Assembly (NCBI RefSeq): GCF_000619945.1
Contig: NZ_JHVC01000006.1
Coordinates: 124,001-188,000, forward strand
Reading direction: 5' to 3'
Length of the DNA stretch: 64,000 nucleotides
Source: Clostridium lundense DSM 17049
Lineage (GTDB): Bacteria > Bacillota > Clostridia > Clostridiales > Clostridiaceae
A program made the translations under genes and the position numbers. Below are positions 19,135 through 28,088 of this stretch, piece after piece (within the stretch, counting starts at the first letter, position 1; each line of letters opens with the position of its first letter). The notes below the pieces were generated by a model. That model saw only the letters and a list, made by a program, of their open reading frames with translations, made no database searches and was not told the DNA's origin.

Positions 19135-20070
19135 CTACATTTTACTTTCATTAAGTCTTCTCAAGGCTAAATTAATTCCACCTATAACAGGCTCCTTATT
19201 TTGCACTATGAATGTTATATCCTCTTTCTCTATTCTGTTTTTAATTTCACTACATAATTTTTTTTGAAAAAATTCATTTTTTAAAACTCCACCCGAAAGT
19301 ACAATTGTTATTTTGTTATCTTCGTTGAAATTCATTTTGTTATAAATTGAATAAGTTAACCCTGATAAGTAAGAAATGGCTTTATTAATAACTATGTTTG
19401 AAAGCTTTTCTCCATCCTCTCCACATTTAAGTATAATAGGAGCTAACTCGGCTATTTCATAATAATTAGTTATACTTGTTATATGTAGTGGCATATCTTT
19501 ATAATCTGATATATTATAAAAACTTTTTATTTTATCAAAAACTTCATAATGATCATAGCAATCATCACAATATAAAAGTAATCTTTTAACAACTTCATTA
19601 CTAATCCAATATCCAGAACCTAAATCACTAAAATTATATCCCCAACCGCCAGCTCTTACTATATTCTCCATACTATCTATGCCTAAGACTATAGATCCTG
19701 TCCCTGATATTATAACTATGCCTGGTTCTTTTCCCTCAGTAAAATATGCTAATACTCCATCATTACACAAGTATACTTTCTTTATATCAATACCAAGTCT
19801 AAGAATAATGTCTGCAAGTATTTCATAATCCTTACGAGAATCACAACCAGCAAACCCAAAAGTATAGTACTCAATTTCTTCTACTTTTATGTTTAACGTT
19901 AACATCAATTGGTTAAATCCATCCCTTAAATTATTATAAGTTTCTTCTACGCCAATGGATTTATAATTAGTGCAGCCAATATAAAACATTTCACTACTTT
20001 TTTTACTTAAATCACTTATAGCTAAAACAGTTTTAGTTCCGCCTCCATCTACTGAAACTACATACTTCAT
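19135..20070 (-). CDS. BadF/BadG/BcrA-type N-acetylglucosamine kinase-like ATPase
   Basis: A 311-residue actin-fold ATPase. VVSVDGGGTKTVLAISDL is the phosphate-1 motif, LCNDGVLAYFTEG and VIISGTGSIVLGID the phosphate-2 region, GGWGYNFSDLGSGYWI the NagK-like motif, and VVLSGGVLKNEFF-like ITIVLSGGVLKNEF the adenosine motif. Family members phosphorylate GlcNAc or glucosamine, or activate dehydratases. The sugar operon here favours a sugar kinase. It starts 3 bases after the ROK regulator gene. Amino-sugar specificity is likely but not proven. Confidence 0.72.
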   Translation of the reverse strand: MKYVVSVDGGGTKTVLAISDLSKKSSEMFYIGCTNYKSIGVEETYNNLRDGFNQLMLTLNIKVEEIEYYTFGFAGCDSRKDYEILADIILRLGIDIKKVYLCNDGVLAYFTEGKEPGIVIISGTGSIVLGIDSMENIVRAGGWGYNFSDLGSGYWISNEVVKRLLLYCDDCYDHYEVFDKIKSFYNISDYKDMPLHITSITNYYEIAELAPIILKCGEDGEKLSNIVINKAISYLSGLTYSIYNKMNFNEDNKITIVLSGGVLKNEFFQKKLCSEIKNRIEKEDITFIVQNKEPVIGGINLALRRLNESKM

Positions 20071-20073
20071 AAC

Positions 20074-21198
20074 CTAAACTCCCTTAATATTTAGTAATGT
20101 AAAATTTGAAATTGTACATGACAAGCACATATTAATTACTCCCATTAAACTTGGTTCATCAGAATCTTCTATAATAATAAATTTAGGTATATTACATGTA
20201 TAAATATATTTTCCTATTTCTTTTTTAATTTCTATTATCAATAATTCATCAATCATGTCTCCATTAATAGCTATAATTTGTGGATTAATAAGACATATTA
20301 TATTAATAAATGCATTTGCCATGTTTTTTATTAAAAGTTCCTTCAACTTTAAAAAATCTTCATTATTATTTTTTTTCTTTATAGCACAAATAGCATTACA
20401 CACAATTGATTCAAAATTTCCCATTGTTATCATCTTAGAATCATTATATTTTATATAGTCTTCTGTATATATATAGCTTAATTCTCCTGCAAAGTTACTC
20501 CAACCTTTATGAAGCTTTCCATTAATTATTATCCCTGAACCAATACCTTTTCCAATATATACATAAACCATATCATTGCATTCTTCTTTTAGGTTATTGT
20601 AATATACACCTAAAGTTGTTAGTTTAACGTCATTTTCAACAAATATCGGCATATCATACTTATTCTCTAGTATTTCCTTTAAATTAATTCCTTCCCACTC
20701 TGGTATATTAGGTATATTAGAAACATACCCTTCTCCATTTACTACACCAGGAACACCAATGCCTACTGCCTTAATCTCATGTTTTTTTTCACAAATATCT
20801 ATTAAATAATCTATTGCCTTAAAAGTATCTTCTAAGGCTAATTGTTTAGTATCTAATTTTATGGGCATTTTACATCTATGTTTTATTTCCCCTGAAACAT
20901 TTGAAATTGCACAAATATAATAATTATCTTTGAAATTAAGTGCTAGCACATATCCTATATCTCCATTAATCTCATATAATTGGGCCCTTCTACCTCCAGT
21001 TGAAATTCCTACTCCAGCACAATTTACAACTTTATCATTAGCTAGTACATCAACTAACTTATTTACTGTTGCCAAACTCAATTTTGTTATTCTAGCAATT
21101 TCAGGTTTTGAAATTGGTCCATTATTTTTAATAACATCTTTTATTAAATCAACATTTAATTTTTTTATAGTTTGTGGCTGACCAATATATCTATTCAT
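20074..21198 (-). CDS. ROK-family transcriptional regulator (NagC/XylR type)
   Basis: A 374-residue regulator. The N-terminal helix-turn-helix (PISKPEIARITKLSLATVNKLV, about 29-50) is followed by a ROK domain with AVGIGVPGVVNGEG and GKGIGSGIIINGKLHKG. The zinc-binding Cys cluster usual in ROK proteins is not visible here; where CNCGxxGC would be expected there is GNFESIVCNAICA, which is odd. It is the first gene of the second sugar operon and probably represses it in the absence of the sugar or its phosphate. A dyad lies 30 bases upstream. Confidence 0.78.
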   Translation of the reverse strand: MNRYIGQPQTIKKLNVDLIKDVIKNNGPISKPEIARITKLSLATVNKLVDVLANDKVVNCAGVGISTGGRRAQLYEINGDIGYVLALNFKDNYYICAISNVSGEIKHRCKMPIKLDTKQLALEDTFKAIDYLIDICEKKHEIKAVGIGVPGVVNGEGYVSNIPNIPEWEGINLKEILENKYDMPIFVENDVKLTTLGVYYNNLKEECNDMVYVYIGKGIGSGIIINGKLHKGWSNFAGELSYIYTEDYIKYNDSKMITMGNFESIVCNAICAIKKKNNNEDFLKLKELLIKNMANAFINIICLINPQIIAINGDMIDELLIIEIKKEIGKYIYTCNIPKFIIIEDSDEPSLMGVINMCLSCTISNFTLLNIKGV

Positions 21199-21227
21199 CT
21201 TTTTTCATCCTTTTTCTAGTAAAACAT

Positions 21228-21252
21228 ACTTTATAAACTTTATTTATTAAGT
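21228..21252 (-). promoter_or_regulatory. Candidate operator upstream of the second ROK gene
   Basis: Imperfect dyad: arms ACTTTATAAA and TTTATTAAGT (9 of 10 pairs) around 5 bases, located 30 bases before the ROK start. The position suits autorepression of the operon. Inferred only from symmetry and position. Confidence 0.4.
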
Positions 21253-21360
21253 CCATATATTTATTCTCTATAAACTCACAAATTCCTTCTACATATTTTA
21301 TTTTTTTCAAAATTATAGTTTTATTACTGTATTTATGTAAACAATCCGCTCACATCTGTA

Positions 21361-22457
21361 CTAAAAAATTTATATTCAATTATTTTATTATGTTTTACTT
21401 TCTTAAGTATCCTTGCCTACAATAAAATAAAAATAAATAATTGGATAAAAGATATAGATTATTTAGTTCTTCAATTAAATAAAACCCATCAAAATCATAT
21501 CCTATCAATCTTTGGTGGTTTGGTAATGATTTAAGAGTTATAGGTATAGATAAAAAATATGATCAAGTTCTGGGATGTAAATTACTAAGGATAAATAGTA
21601 TAGATATAAATGAAGTAATTAATGAAATAAACATCTTAATTTCTCATGAAAATAATCAATGGTTAAGAGCTATAAACTGTAATTATGTTTCAAATCCACA
21701 GATATTAAAATATTTTAATATAATAAATAATGACAAGGTTCAATTTACCTTTGAAGATTCTTCTAATAAAATTTTCTCCATAATGATTACTCCAGAAAAA
21801 ATAGATAATGAGGACATATTAACAATATCAGATTTAAGACATGAACAACCTATATCAAAGCAGAAGCCCCAAGATCAATCTTTATACTACTGGTATAAAT
21901 ACATTCCTGAAGATAAAATATTATATTTTCAATACAATACATGTATGGATAAAGAAGGGGCCAAAAAAGCTGGATATAAAAACTATGATGACTTTGACTT
22001 TTCTGGATTTTCAAATAAATTTATGAATGCAGTATATGATAATGATTTTAATAAACTTATAGTTGATTTAAGAAATAACACTGGTGGAAATTCTTCTTTA
22101 CTTTCAAATTTACTTGGCTATCTACCCAAAGATAAAATAGTAAATAAAAATGTATATATTTTAATTAGTAGAAATACTTTTTCAGCAGGTGTTTTAGCCA
22201 TACTAACTCTTAAAAGTTGTTTTCCTCAATCAGTCATAATTGGTGAGGAAACAGGGGGGAATTTAAATACTTACGGAGATATTAAATCTTTTACTCTTCT
22301 TAATTGTAAAGCTAATTTAATTTGTTCTACTAAAGAATTTAGATTTTTAGATAATCTGAAAGGAGGACTAATTCCACAGATAACCATAGAACAATCCTTT
22401 AAGGATTATGAAAATGGTGTAGATCCTATTTATGACTTTGTTAGAAATTCTAAATAA
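21361..22457 (+). pseudogene. Broken S41-peptidase-like exported protein gene
   Basis: Two adjacent frames encode parts of one protein. The first (to about 21515) reads a hydrophobic signal-like stretch and then NNWIKDIDYLVLQLNKTHQN, the N-terminal pattern of clostridial S41-like proteins. The second frame, from about 21483, reads SYPINLWWFGNDLRVIG and continues to the stop at 22457. It includes VDLRNNTGGNSSLL and the active-site region SRNTFSAGVLAILTLK. Compared with relatives, roughly 60-70 residues between the parts seem missing, with a frameshift. No good start codon remains. The open reading frame from 21783 alone would lack the N-terminal half. Confidence 0.65.
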
Positions 22458-22466
22458 CATAATATA

Positions 22467-22502
22467 AAAGAGTATTGAAATTTTTACATTTCAATACTCT
22501 TT
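22467..22502. terminator. Bidirectional terminator after the S41-like pseudogene
   Basis: A perfect 14-bp stem AAAGAGTATTGAAA with TTTCAATACTCTTT and an 8-base loop. It lies between the convergent pseudogene and the DUF1361 gene. Confidence 0.75.
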
Positions 22503-22538
22503 CATATTTAGAATATTTTCGCTGTAATTATCAACTTT

Positions 22539-23243
22539 TTACCCTACATCTATAATAAAATAATTTATTAAATATAGTGTAAAGCTAAAAATCCCAAATA
22601 CCATTGTATAATATAGTGATTGATTATTTATATGACTTATTAATATTACAATAAAATTTTTAGGATTAACTATTACATCCCAACTATTCCATCGTATAAA
22701 CCTTCCTAAATATATTGCAAAACCACTAAGTATATTAACTACTACAACAAATATCCAAGAAAAAAACTTATTAGAATGTTTTCTTATCAAATTTTGATTT
22801 AAATATAGAGATAAAAAACCAACTATATAACCAAGCCAAACTCCTATACCTATATTTATAAAGTCAAACCAAATACTAAAATCTTTATTATAAATAACTC
22901 TAGGAACATTTGAATATGGTTTATAATTAGGATTTGAAAAATAATATTTATTAGTTGAAAGATGAATATAATCTGTAGTTATATATGGAGAATTCGGATA
23001 AAATATTAACCATATTATACCTAGTGCAAATATAATAATTTTGTTACTTTTCTTTTTGCCTCCCTTATAACTTAAGTTATAAATTAAAATGGCTATTTCT
23101 AAAGGAATCCATGCTAAAATAACATTCCAAATCATATATATTTGCTTTAAATTCCCACCAAATAAAATCCAAATAAAATATAATAAAGTTATTATCATAA
23201 GATAATTTTTTATTCTTTTTATCTTATCAATACATTTACTCAC
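22539..23243 (-). CDS. DUF1361 membrane protein
   Basis: A 234-residue membrane protein with about 6-7 hydrophobic segments. The segment IIWLIFYPNSPYITTDYIHLS near residue 80 is the hallmark of DUF1361, whose function is unknown. It lies 12 bases after the ComFB-like gene and is probably co-transcribed with it. Confidence 0.75.
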   Translation of the reverse strand: MSKCIDKIKRIKNYLMIITLLYFIWILFGGNLKQIYMIWNVILAWIPLEIAILIYNLSYKGGKKKSNKIIIFALGIIWLIFYPNSPYITTDYIHLSTNKYYFSNPNYKPYSNVPRVIYNKDFSIWFDFINIGIGVWLGYIVGFLSLYLNQNLIRKHSNKFFSWIFVVVVNILSGFAIYLGRFIRWNSWDVIVNPKNFIVILISHINNQSLYYTMVFGIFSFTLYLINYFIIDVG

Positions 23244-23255
23244 ATATTCCTCCTA

Positions 23256-23519
23256 TTAAATATGCCTAGGACTCTTACATACTATTTCTATAGCTTCTGT
23301 TATTACTTTTATTGTATCCGCTCTAAATTGAGTATTTAACTCCTTTACCTTTGCATAAATATTACCTTTTTCTGTAGCTACGTATAAAGGTTTTAAGTTA
23401 TTTAATGATAAAGCTTTTATATCCCGAATACATCTTTCACATTTGCATATGTTATCATACTTATCCAAAACTGTCGGTAAAAGAAACTCTACAACCTCTT
23501 CCATATAATTCTTCAACAT
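23256..23519 (-). CDS. ComFB-family small cytosolic protein
   Basis: An 87-residue soluble protein resembling late competence protein ComFB: N-terminal MLKNYMEEVVEFLLP, a CKCERCIRDIKALSLNNLKP segment with three cysteines (residues about 26-31), then PLYVATEKGNIYAKV. ComFB in B. subtilis lies in the comF operon. ComFB-domain proteins elsewhere bind cyclic nucleotides, but no such claim can be made here. No comFA or comFC is nearby. AGGAGGC precedes the ATG. Confidence 0.7.
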   Translation of the reverse strand: MLKNYMEEVVEFLLPTVLDKYDNICKCERCIRDIKALSLNNLKPLYVATEKGNIYAKVKELNTQFRADTIKVITEAIEIVCKSPRHI

Positions 23520-23651
23520 TTATTTGCCTCCTATTTTATGCAGCATACTTACAAAAATTAATACTTTTATATCGAATGTATAATGTATAAAGAAGAATAG
23601 TTGAGGGTTATAGAAATCTTAATTTCATAACAAAATAAGATTTAATTAAAT

Positions 23652-23671
23652 GCTTTTCTTATAAGAAAAGC
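23652..23671. terminator. Palindromic hairpin after the TPR protein gene
   Basis: GCTTTTCTTATAAGAAAAGC is a perfect 20-base palindrome in the 240-base gap between the TPR gene and the ComFB-like gene. It probably terminates the TPR gene; the T-run is short. I see nothing else certain in this gap. Confidence 0.4.
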
Positions 23672-23759
23672 TTCCTTTACCCCCAACTTTCTATTCTTAA
23701 TTTTTACTTTTTTCTAATATTAATGGAGAAAAACTCTCTTTATTTATAATCTTAAAATT

Positions 23760-24437
23760 TTATTTTAAAGGAACTAATGAGTTTGATACTATATCCAATT
23801 CATATGCATTTCCTGTATTCTTATCTACATAATACCAACCAATTGTAGTTATATGATCTGGATGAGCTTCAAATGCTTGTATTACATAGTATTGAACTCC
23901 TTTTTTAGTCTCATCATGATCATATCTAAAATTTATATTAGTATCACTTTTTACATACTTTTTAACTATATCACAGGCACTATCTGGAGTTATAGTTTTG
24001 CTAGATTTATTTTCATCTTCTTTATTATTCTTTTTATCTAAAGCTTCGTATACCTTTCTACATTCTTCGATCTTTTTCTTAGCCTCTTCGTAAATTTTAT
24101 CATCTTCTTTAGTTATTTTTTCAAATTCATTTATAGCCTCTAGATATTTTTTTTCATCCATTAATTTAACACCGTGATTATATATTACACTTGCTTCTTT
24201 AAGTTTTTTTGCTACTTCAATACTATTCTTTACTTTATCATCATTTTTATATGAAAGACTTTCTTGAAGCAATTCCAATGACTCATCATATTTACCTTTT
24301 TCCATGTACTCATTAGCAGTTTTAATAAGTCTATTATAGGTCTGAACACTCCTGTACCTATAAATACATAATCCTCCCAAAATAGTTGACATTACTACAA
24401 TAATTATTATTAAAATTCTTCTATTTATATTATTCAT
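23760..24437 (-). CDS. Membrane-anchored TPR-like protein with C-terminal PepSY-like region
   Basis: A 225-residue protein. One N-terminal membrane segment (about 7-26) is followed by two tetratricopeptide-like helical pairs (EYMEKGKYDESLELLQESL and LMDEKKYLEAINEFEKI), then a charged linker rich in Lys/Glu/Asn. A C-terminal region ends in TIGWYYVDKNTGNAYELD, like PepSY or other small extracytoplasmic domains. The bulk should lie outside the membrane. No named family or partner is evident. Confidence 0.55.
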   Translation of the reverse strand: MNNINRRILIIIIVVMSTILGGLCIYRYRSVQTYNRLIKTANEYMEKGKYDESLELLQESLSYKNDDKVKNSIEVAKKLKEASVIYNHGVKLMDEKKYLEAINEFEKITKEDDKIYEEAKKKIEECRKVYEALDKKNNKEDENKSSKTITPDSACDIVKKYVKSDTNINFRYDHDETKKGVQYYVIQAFEAHPDHITTIGWYYVDKNTGNAYELDIVSNSLVPLK

Positions 24438-24514
24438 AATCTCAAAATAAATATAGAGTATACACTTCTATACTTATTTTCCTCCTCTCAATCTTTAATT
24501 ATTTATATATCAAA

Positions 24515-25210
24515 TTAAACTATATCTATTTTAATAACTTCTTCCTTTCTTGTTAACTCTTCTATTATTATTTCCTTATTCATACACCTAGGTATTACTA
24601 CAGTATATAAACTACTTATATATTGATCTTTTTCATCTTCGTCTAAAAATTCTATATTTTTTATTTTTATATTTTTCTGTTTAAAGTAATCATCCAAATT
24701 ATGTGCCACTTTTGCTTCATCTTTATAATCTATTTGAAATTGTACGGAATTAAGCCTTGCTCTAAATTTTTCTTCTAATTTTTTTAAAGATACAAGTACT
24801 ATTACCACATTTATAGCTGAAAGAATGCTTAGATAATAATATCCTCTACCTACAGCTAACCCAATACAACCTACTATCCAAATGCTTGCCGCTGTAGTAA
24901 GACCTTTTACTGAACCCTTTTCATGAATAATAGTACCTGCTCCTAAAAAACCTATACCACTTACAACCTGAGCTCCTAATCTCCCTATATCAGATTTTAC
25001 AGCCGGTGCCAATTCATTATTAGCTTTTATCATAGCTGCTACGTATTCCATATCAAATGTCTGTATCATAGATATTACTGTAGCACCAAGGCAAACCAAA
25101 ATATGGGTTCTAAATCCCGCTGGTCTATTTTTATTTTCCCTCTCATACCCTATAATACCACCTATTAATATAGAAATCATTATCCTAAGTAGTATTTCCC
25201 ATACTTTCAC
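24515..25210 (-). CDS. MgtC/SapB-family membrane protein
   Basis: A 231-residue protein with about four or five N-terminal membrane segments. It has the MgtC signature region GGIIGYERENKNRPAGFRTHILVCLGA and GAQVVSGIGFLGAGTIIHEKGSVKGLTTAASIW, then a cytosolic ACT-like domain. MgtC proteins are linked to growth in low magnesium and to phosphate/ATP balance; they are not proven magnesium pumps. It starts 24 bases after the ATPase of the upstream importer and is probably its last operon gene. Confidence 0.87.
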   Translation of the reverse strand: MKVWEILLRIMISILIGGIIGYERENKNRPAGFRTHILVCLGATVISMIQTFDMEYVAAMIKANNELAPAVKSDIGRLGAQVVSGIGFLGAGTIIHEKGSVKGLTTAASIWIVGCIGLAVGRGYYYLSILSAINVVIVLVSLKKLEEKFRARLNSVQFQIDYKDEAKVAHNLDDYFKQKNIKIKNIEFLDEDEKDQYISSLYTVVIPRCMNKEIIIEELTRKEEVIKIDIV

Positions 25211-25234
25211 ATTGTAACACCCCCTTAGTCCATA

Positions 25235-26311
25235 CTATGTTGTTATTTTAATATCTGAACACTGCCCATTATCTTTAAATAAAATAATTTTATTTAAAGT
25301 AAGACTAATTTCCTCTCCTTCTTTGAAATTTGAATCTATATCTGCTCTTATAATAGCTCTTATGACTTTTTTATTTACGTTTATTCTATAATCTACTGTG
25401 TCTCCTAAATAAAATTTTCCTATTATATTTCCCTTAATATCTCCCTTCTCTTTGTTTAACGAGATGTTTTCTGGTCTTACTGCTAATATAACATTGTCAT
25501 TTATAACACTATGATATTTTATATTACATTCTAGTTCAGTTAATTGAACCTCTTCACAGTTTGATATTCCCTTAATAAAGTTAACTTTTCCAATAAAATC
25601 TGCCACGAATTCATTAGCTGGTTTTTCATATATATTATTTGGAACATCCACTTGCTGAATTATTCCCTTATTCATAACTATAATTCTATCAGACATTGCC
25701 ATAGCTTCTGCTTGATCATGAGTTACATATATAACAGTCATATTAAGCTTTTTTTGAATTTCTTTTATTTCAAATCTCATGCTTTCCCTTAATTTAGCAT
25801 CTAAATTACTTAATGGCTCATCTAATAGTAATAATTCAGGCTCTCCAACTAATGATCTACCTAATGCTACTCTTTGCTGTTGTCCTCCTGAAAGCTGGCT
25901 AGGAAATCTATCTGCGTATTGATCTAAATGAACTGTTTCTAAAGCCTTGTTTACTTTCTTTTTAATTTCATATTTAGGTATTTTCTTAATTTTTAATGGA
26001 TATGCTACATTATCAAATACATTCATATGGGGCCATACTGCATAGGATTGAAATACCATTCCAATACCTCTTTTTTCAGGTGGTACAAAGACTTTATTCT
26101 TATCTGAACTTACTACACTATTTCCAATATATATTTCTCCTTCACTAGCTTTTTCAAATCCTGCAATCATTCTAAGCATAGTTGTCTTTCCACAACCAGA
26201 AGGACCAAGTATAGATACAAATTCCCCATCTCTTATTATTTCGTTAAAACAATTTACTGCTTTAACTTCTCCAAACTGTTTAGTTACGTTTACTATTTTT
26301 ACTTGTGACAT
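25235..26311 (-). CDS. ABC transporter ATP-binding protein (FbpC/PotA type)
   Basis: A 358-residue ATPase with GPSGCGKTT (about residue 37), LSGGQQQRVALGRSL and LLLDEPLSNLD, plus a C-terminal TOBE region (about 280-350). It drives the fused permease encoded 20 bases upstream. The set resembles iron(III), 2-aminoethylphosphonate and hexose-phosphate (Afu) importers. Sequence alone does not separate these, but the neighbouring HAD phosphatase favours a phosphorylated organic substrate. Confidence 0.85.
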   Translation of the reverse strand: MSQVKIVNVTKQFGEVKAVNCFNEIIRDGEFVSILGPSGCGKTTMLRMIAGFEKASEGEIYIGNSVVSSDKNKVFVPPEKRGIGMVFQSYAVWPHMNVFDNVAYPLKIKKIPKYEIKKKVNKALETVHLDQYADRFPSQLSGGQQQRVALGRSLVGEPELLLLDEPLSNLDAKLRESMRFEIKEIQKKLNMTVIYVTHDQAEAMAMSDRIIVMNKGIIQQVDVPNNIYEKPANEFVADFIGKVNFIKGISNCEEVQLTELECNIKYHSVINDNVILAVRPENISLNKEKGDIKGNIIGKFYLGDTVDYRINVNKKVIRAIIRADIDSNFKEGEEISLTLNKIILFKDNGQCSDIKITT

Positions 26312-26331
26312 ATTAATTCTCCTTTCATCTA

Positions 26332-28035
26332 TTAAATTCCTATATCTCCCTTTGAAAGCTTACGAATTATTGCATTTCCTCCAAGCACTACTATTAAAAC
26401 AAGAACTGATAATACTGATGCACTTTGAGGATCTGCATAAGTTTGAAGTTCATATAAAAGCACACCTATATTTTTTGTTTTGGCTCCATAAAGAAGGATA
26501 GACATAGATAACTCATAAAAACAAGGCATAAATATTAAAAACCATCCTGCAACTATGGAAGGAGATATTAATGGAAGTAAAATATCTTTGAAAGATCTAA
26601 TCCAACTGGCACCTGAATTTAATGCAGCCTCTTCTAGTGAGGAATGTACTTGTGTTAGTGACGCAGATATAGTTCTCATAGACATTAATAGATATTTTAT
26701 AATATAAGCCACAATTAATATAGTCATAGTTGAATACATGTTTATACCAAATCTTCCTGAGAAGGTCATAATTAAAGCCAGAGCTATAACCACACTAGGA
26801 GTGGATGAACCTATAGTTACTAAAAAGTCAGGTATTTTTCTTCCTTTAGCTTCTGTCTTTACTAATAAATATGAAAGGAACATAGAAATAATAGTACCTA
26901 CAGTTGCAGCAATAACAGCTAATATTAAACTATTCTTAAAAGCCTCCAAATAAGCTGGATTCTTTAAAGCCTCAATCCAATTATTAACAGTTAAATTAGA
27001 TAAAGTTATAGGTTTTGATAAAGATTTTATTAGAGAAGTTATGAATATTGATCCCATTGGTAAGAATACAGATATTATAGAATATATAATTACTAAAACA
27101 GTAATTGGCCATTTCCATTTCCCTAGATCTACTAAGTTAGGCCTTGTACTTTTACCTGATATGGTTACATATTCCTTTTTCCCTAATACCATTGTAGTTA
27201 AGAATAAAATTATATTTGAAGTAATCATCAAAGATACTGCTAAAGCAGTAGCTTCAGATATTCCTTTACTATTTCCCATATATACATAAGTTACTATTCT
27301 TGTAGTTAATACTTCAATTTTTGCAGGCATTCCAATAATAGATGGAATACCAAATGCAGAAGCCACAGATATAAATACCAAAAGTCCTCCAGCTAAAATA
27401 CTTGGATACATTAATGGCAAAGTTACATCCCTTACAGTTCTAAGTGGAGATGAACCTGATACTCTTGCAGCCTCCTCTAAAGTTGGATCCATCTTTTCTA
27501 GTGCACGTGAAATAGTTATAAATGCATAAGGACAATAAAATAATGTAAATACCCACACCAAGCCTCCTACTCCATATATATCAAAAGGAGTCTTAGATAA
27601 TTTAAATATCTTCATTAAGGCAATATTTAAATATCCAACCTTAGGATTTAATAGCTGTGCCCAAGCTATTGCTCCTACATAAGGCGGAATCATATATGTT
27701 GTAACAAAAAGAGTTCTAAAAAAATTTTTCCCTGGCAAATTAGTTCTTCCAACAAGCCAAGCTAGCGGAAATGCTATTATAATACTTAATATCATAACAT
27801 AAAATGATATTTTAAATGTATTAATAAAAGCATTCCAATTTACAGCTTTAGAATATACAGATGAATAATTCCCTAGTTTTAGGGTGTTTTCAACAAAAAA
27901 ACTTTTTATTATTAAATATAACATTGGAAGCACTTCAAATAATACTAGAAGTAATATAGCTAACAGTATTATTATCCATTTAACATCTATCCTAAATGAT
28001 TCTTTTTCCGCCTTTAGATTAGGTACAGTTTGCAT
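26332..28035 (-). CDS. Double-length ABC permease (FbpB/AfuB type)
   Basis: A 567-residue permease of about 12 membrane segments, formed of two BPD_transp_1 domains. Each has an EAA loop: EEAARVSGSSPLRTVRDVTLPL (about 205) and EEAALNSGASWIRSFKDILLPL (about 480). This duplicated layout is usual for Fbp/Afu-like importers. It lies between the binding protein (across a hairpin) and the ATPase. Confidence 0.85.
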   Translation of the reverse strand: MQTVPNLKAEKESFRIDVKWIIILLAILLLVLFEVLPMLYLIIKSFFVENTLKLGNYSSVYSKAVNWNAFINTFKISFYVMILSIIIAFPLAWLVGRTNLPGKNFFRTLFVTTYMIPPYVGAIAWAQLLNPKVGYLNIALMKIFKLSKTPFDIYGVGGLVWVFTLFYCPYAFITISRALEKMDPTLEEAARVSGSSPLRTVRDVTLPLMYPSILAGGLLVFISVASAFGIPSIIGMPAKIEVLTTRIVTYVYMGNSKGISEATALAVSLMITSNIILFLTTMVLGKKEYVTISGKSTRPNLVDLGKWKWPITVLVIIYSIISVFLPMGSIFITSLIKSLSKPITLSNLTVNNWIEALKNPAYLEAFKNSLILAVIAATVGTIISMFLSYLLVKTEAKGRKIPDFLVTIGSSTPSVVIALALIMTFSGRFGINMYSTMTILIVAYIIKYLLMSMRTISASLTQVHSSLEEAALNSGASWIRSFKDILLPLISPSIVAGWFLIFMPCFYELSMSILLYGAKTKNIGVLLYELQTYADPQSASVLSVLVLIVVLGGNAIIRKLSKGDIGI

Positions 28036-28055
28036 ATTTAAATCCTCCTTTTAAA

Positions 28056-28081
28056 TAAGGGTGAAGCAACCTTCACCCTTA
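28056..28081 (-). promoter_or_regulatory. Intercistronic hairpin between binding protein and permease genes
   Basis: A perfect 11-bp stem TAAGGGTGAAG/CTTCACCCTTA with a 4-base loop sits directly after the binding-protein gene. It is analogous to the hairpin after xylF and probably raises the binding-protein to permease ratio. Confidence 0.55.
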
Positions 28082-28088
28082 AATAATC

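Noticed and set aside
21783..22457. S41-like frame called as an intact 224-residue gene
   Set aside because: Homologous-looking sequence continues upstream in the same frame without a start, and the N-terminal part lies in another frame.
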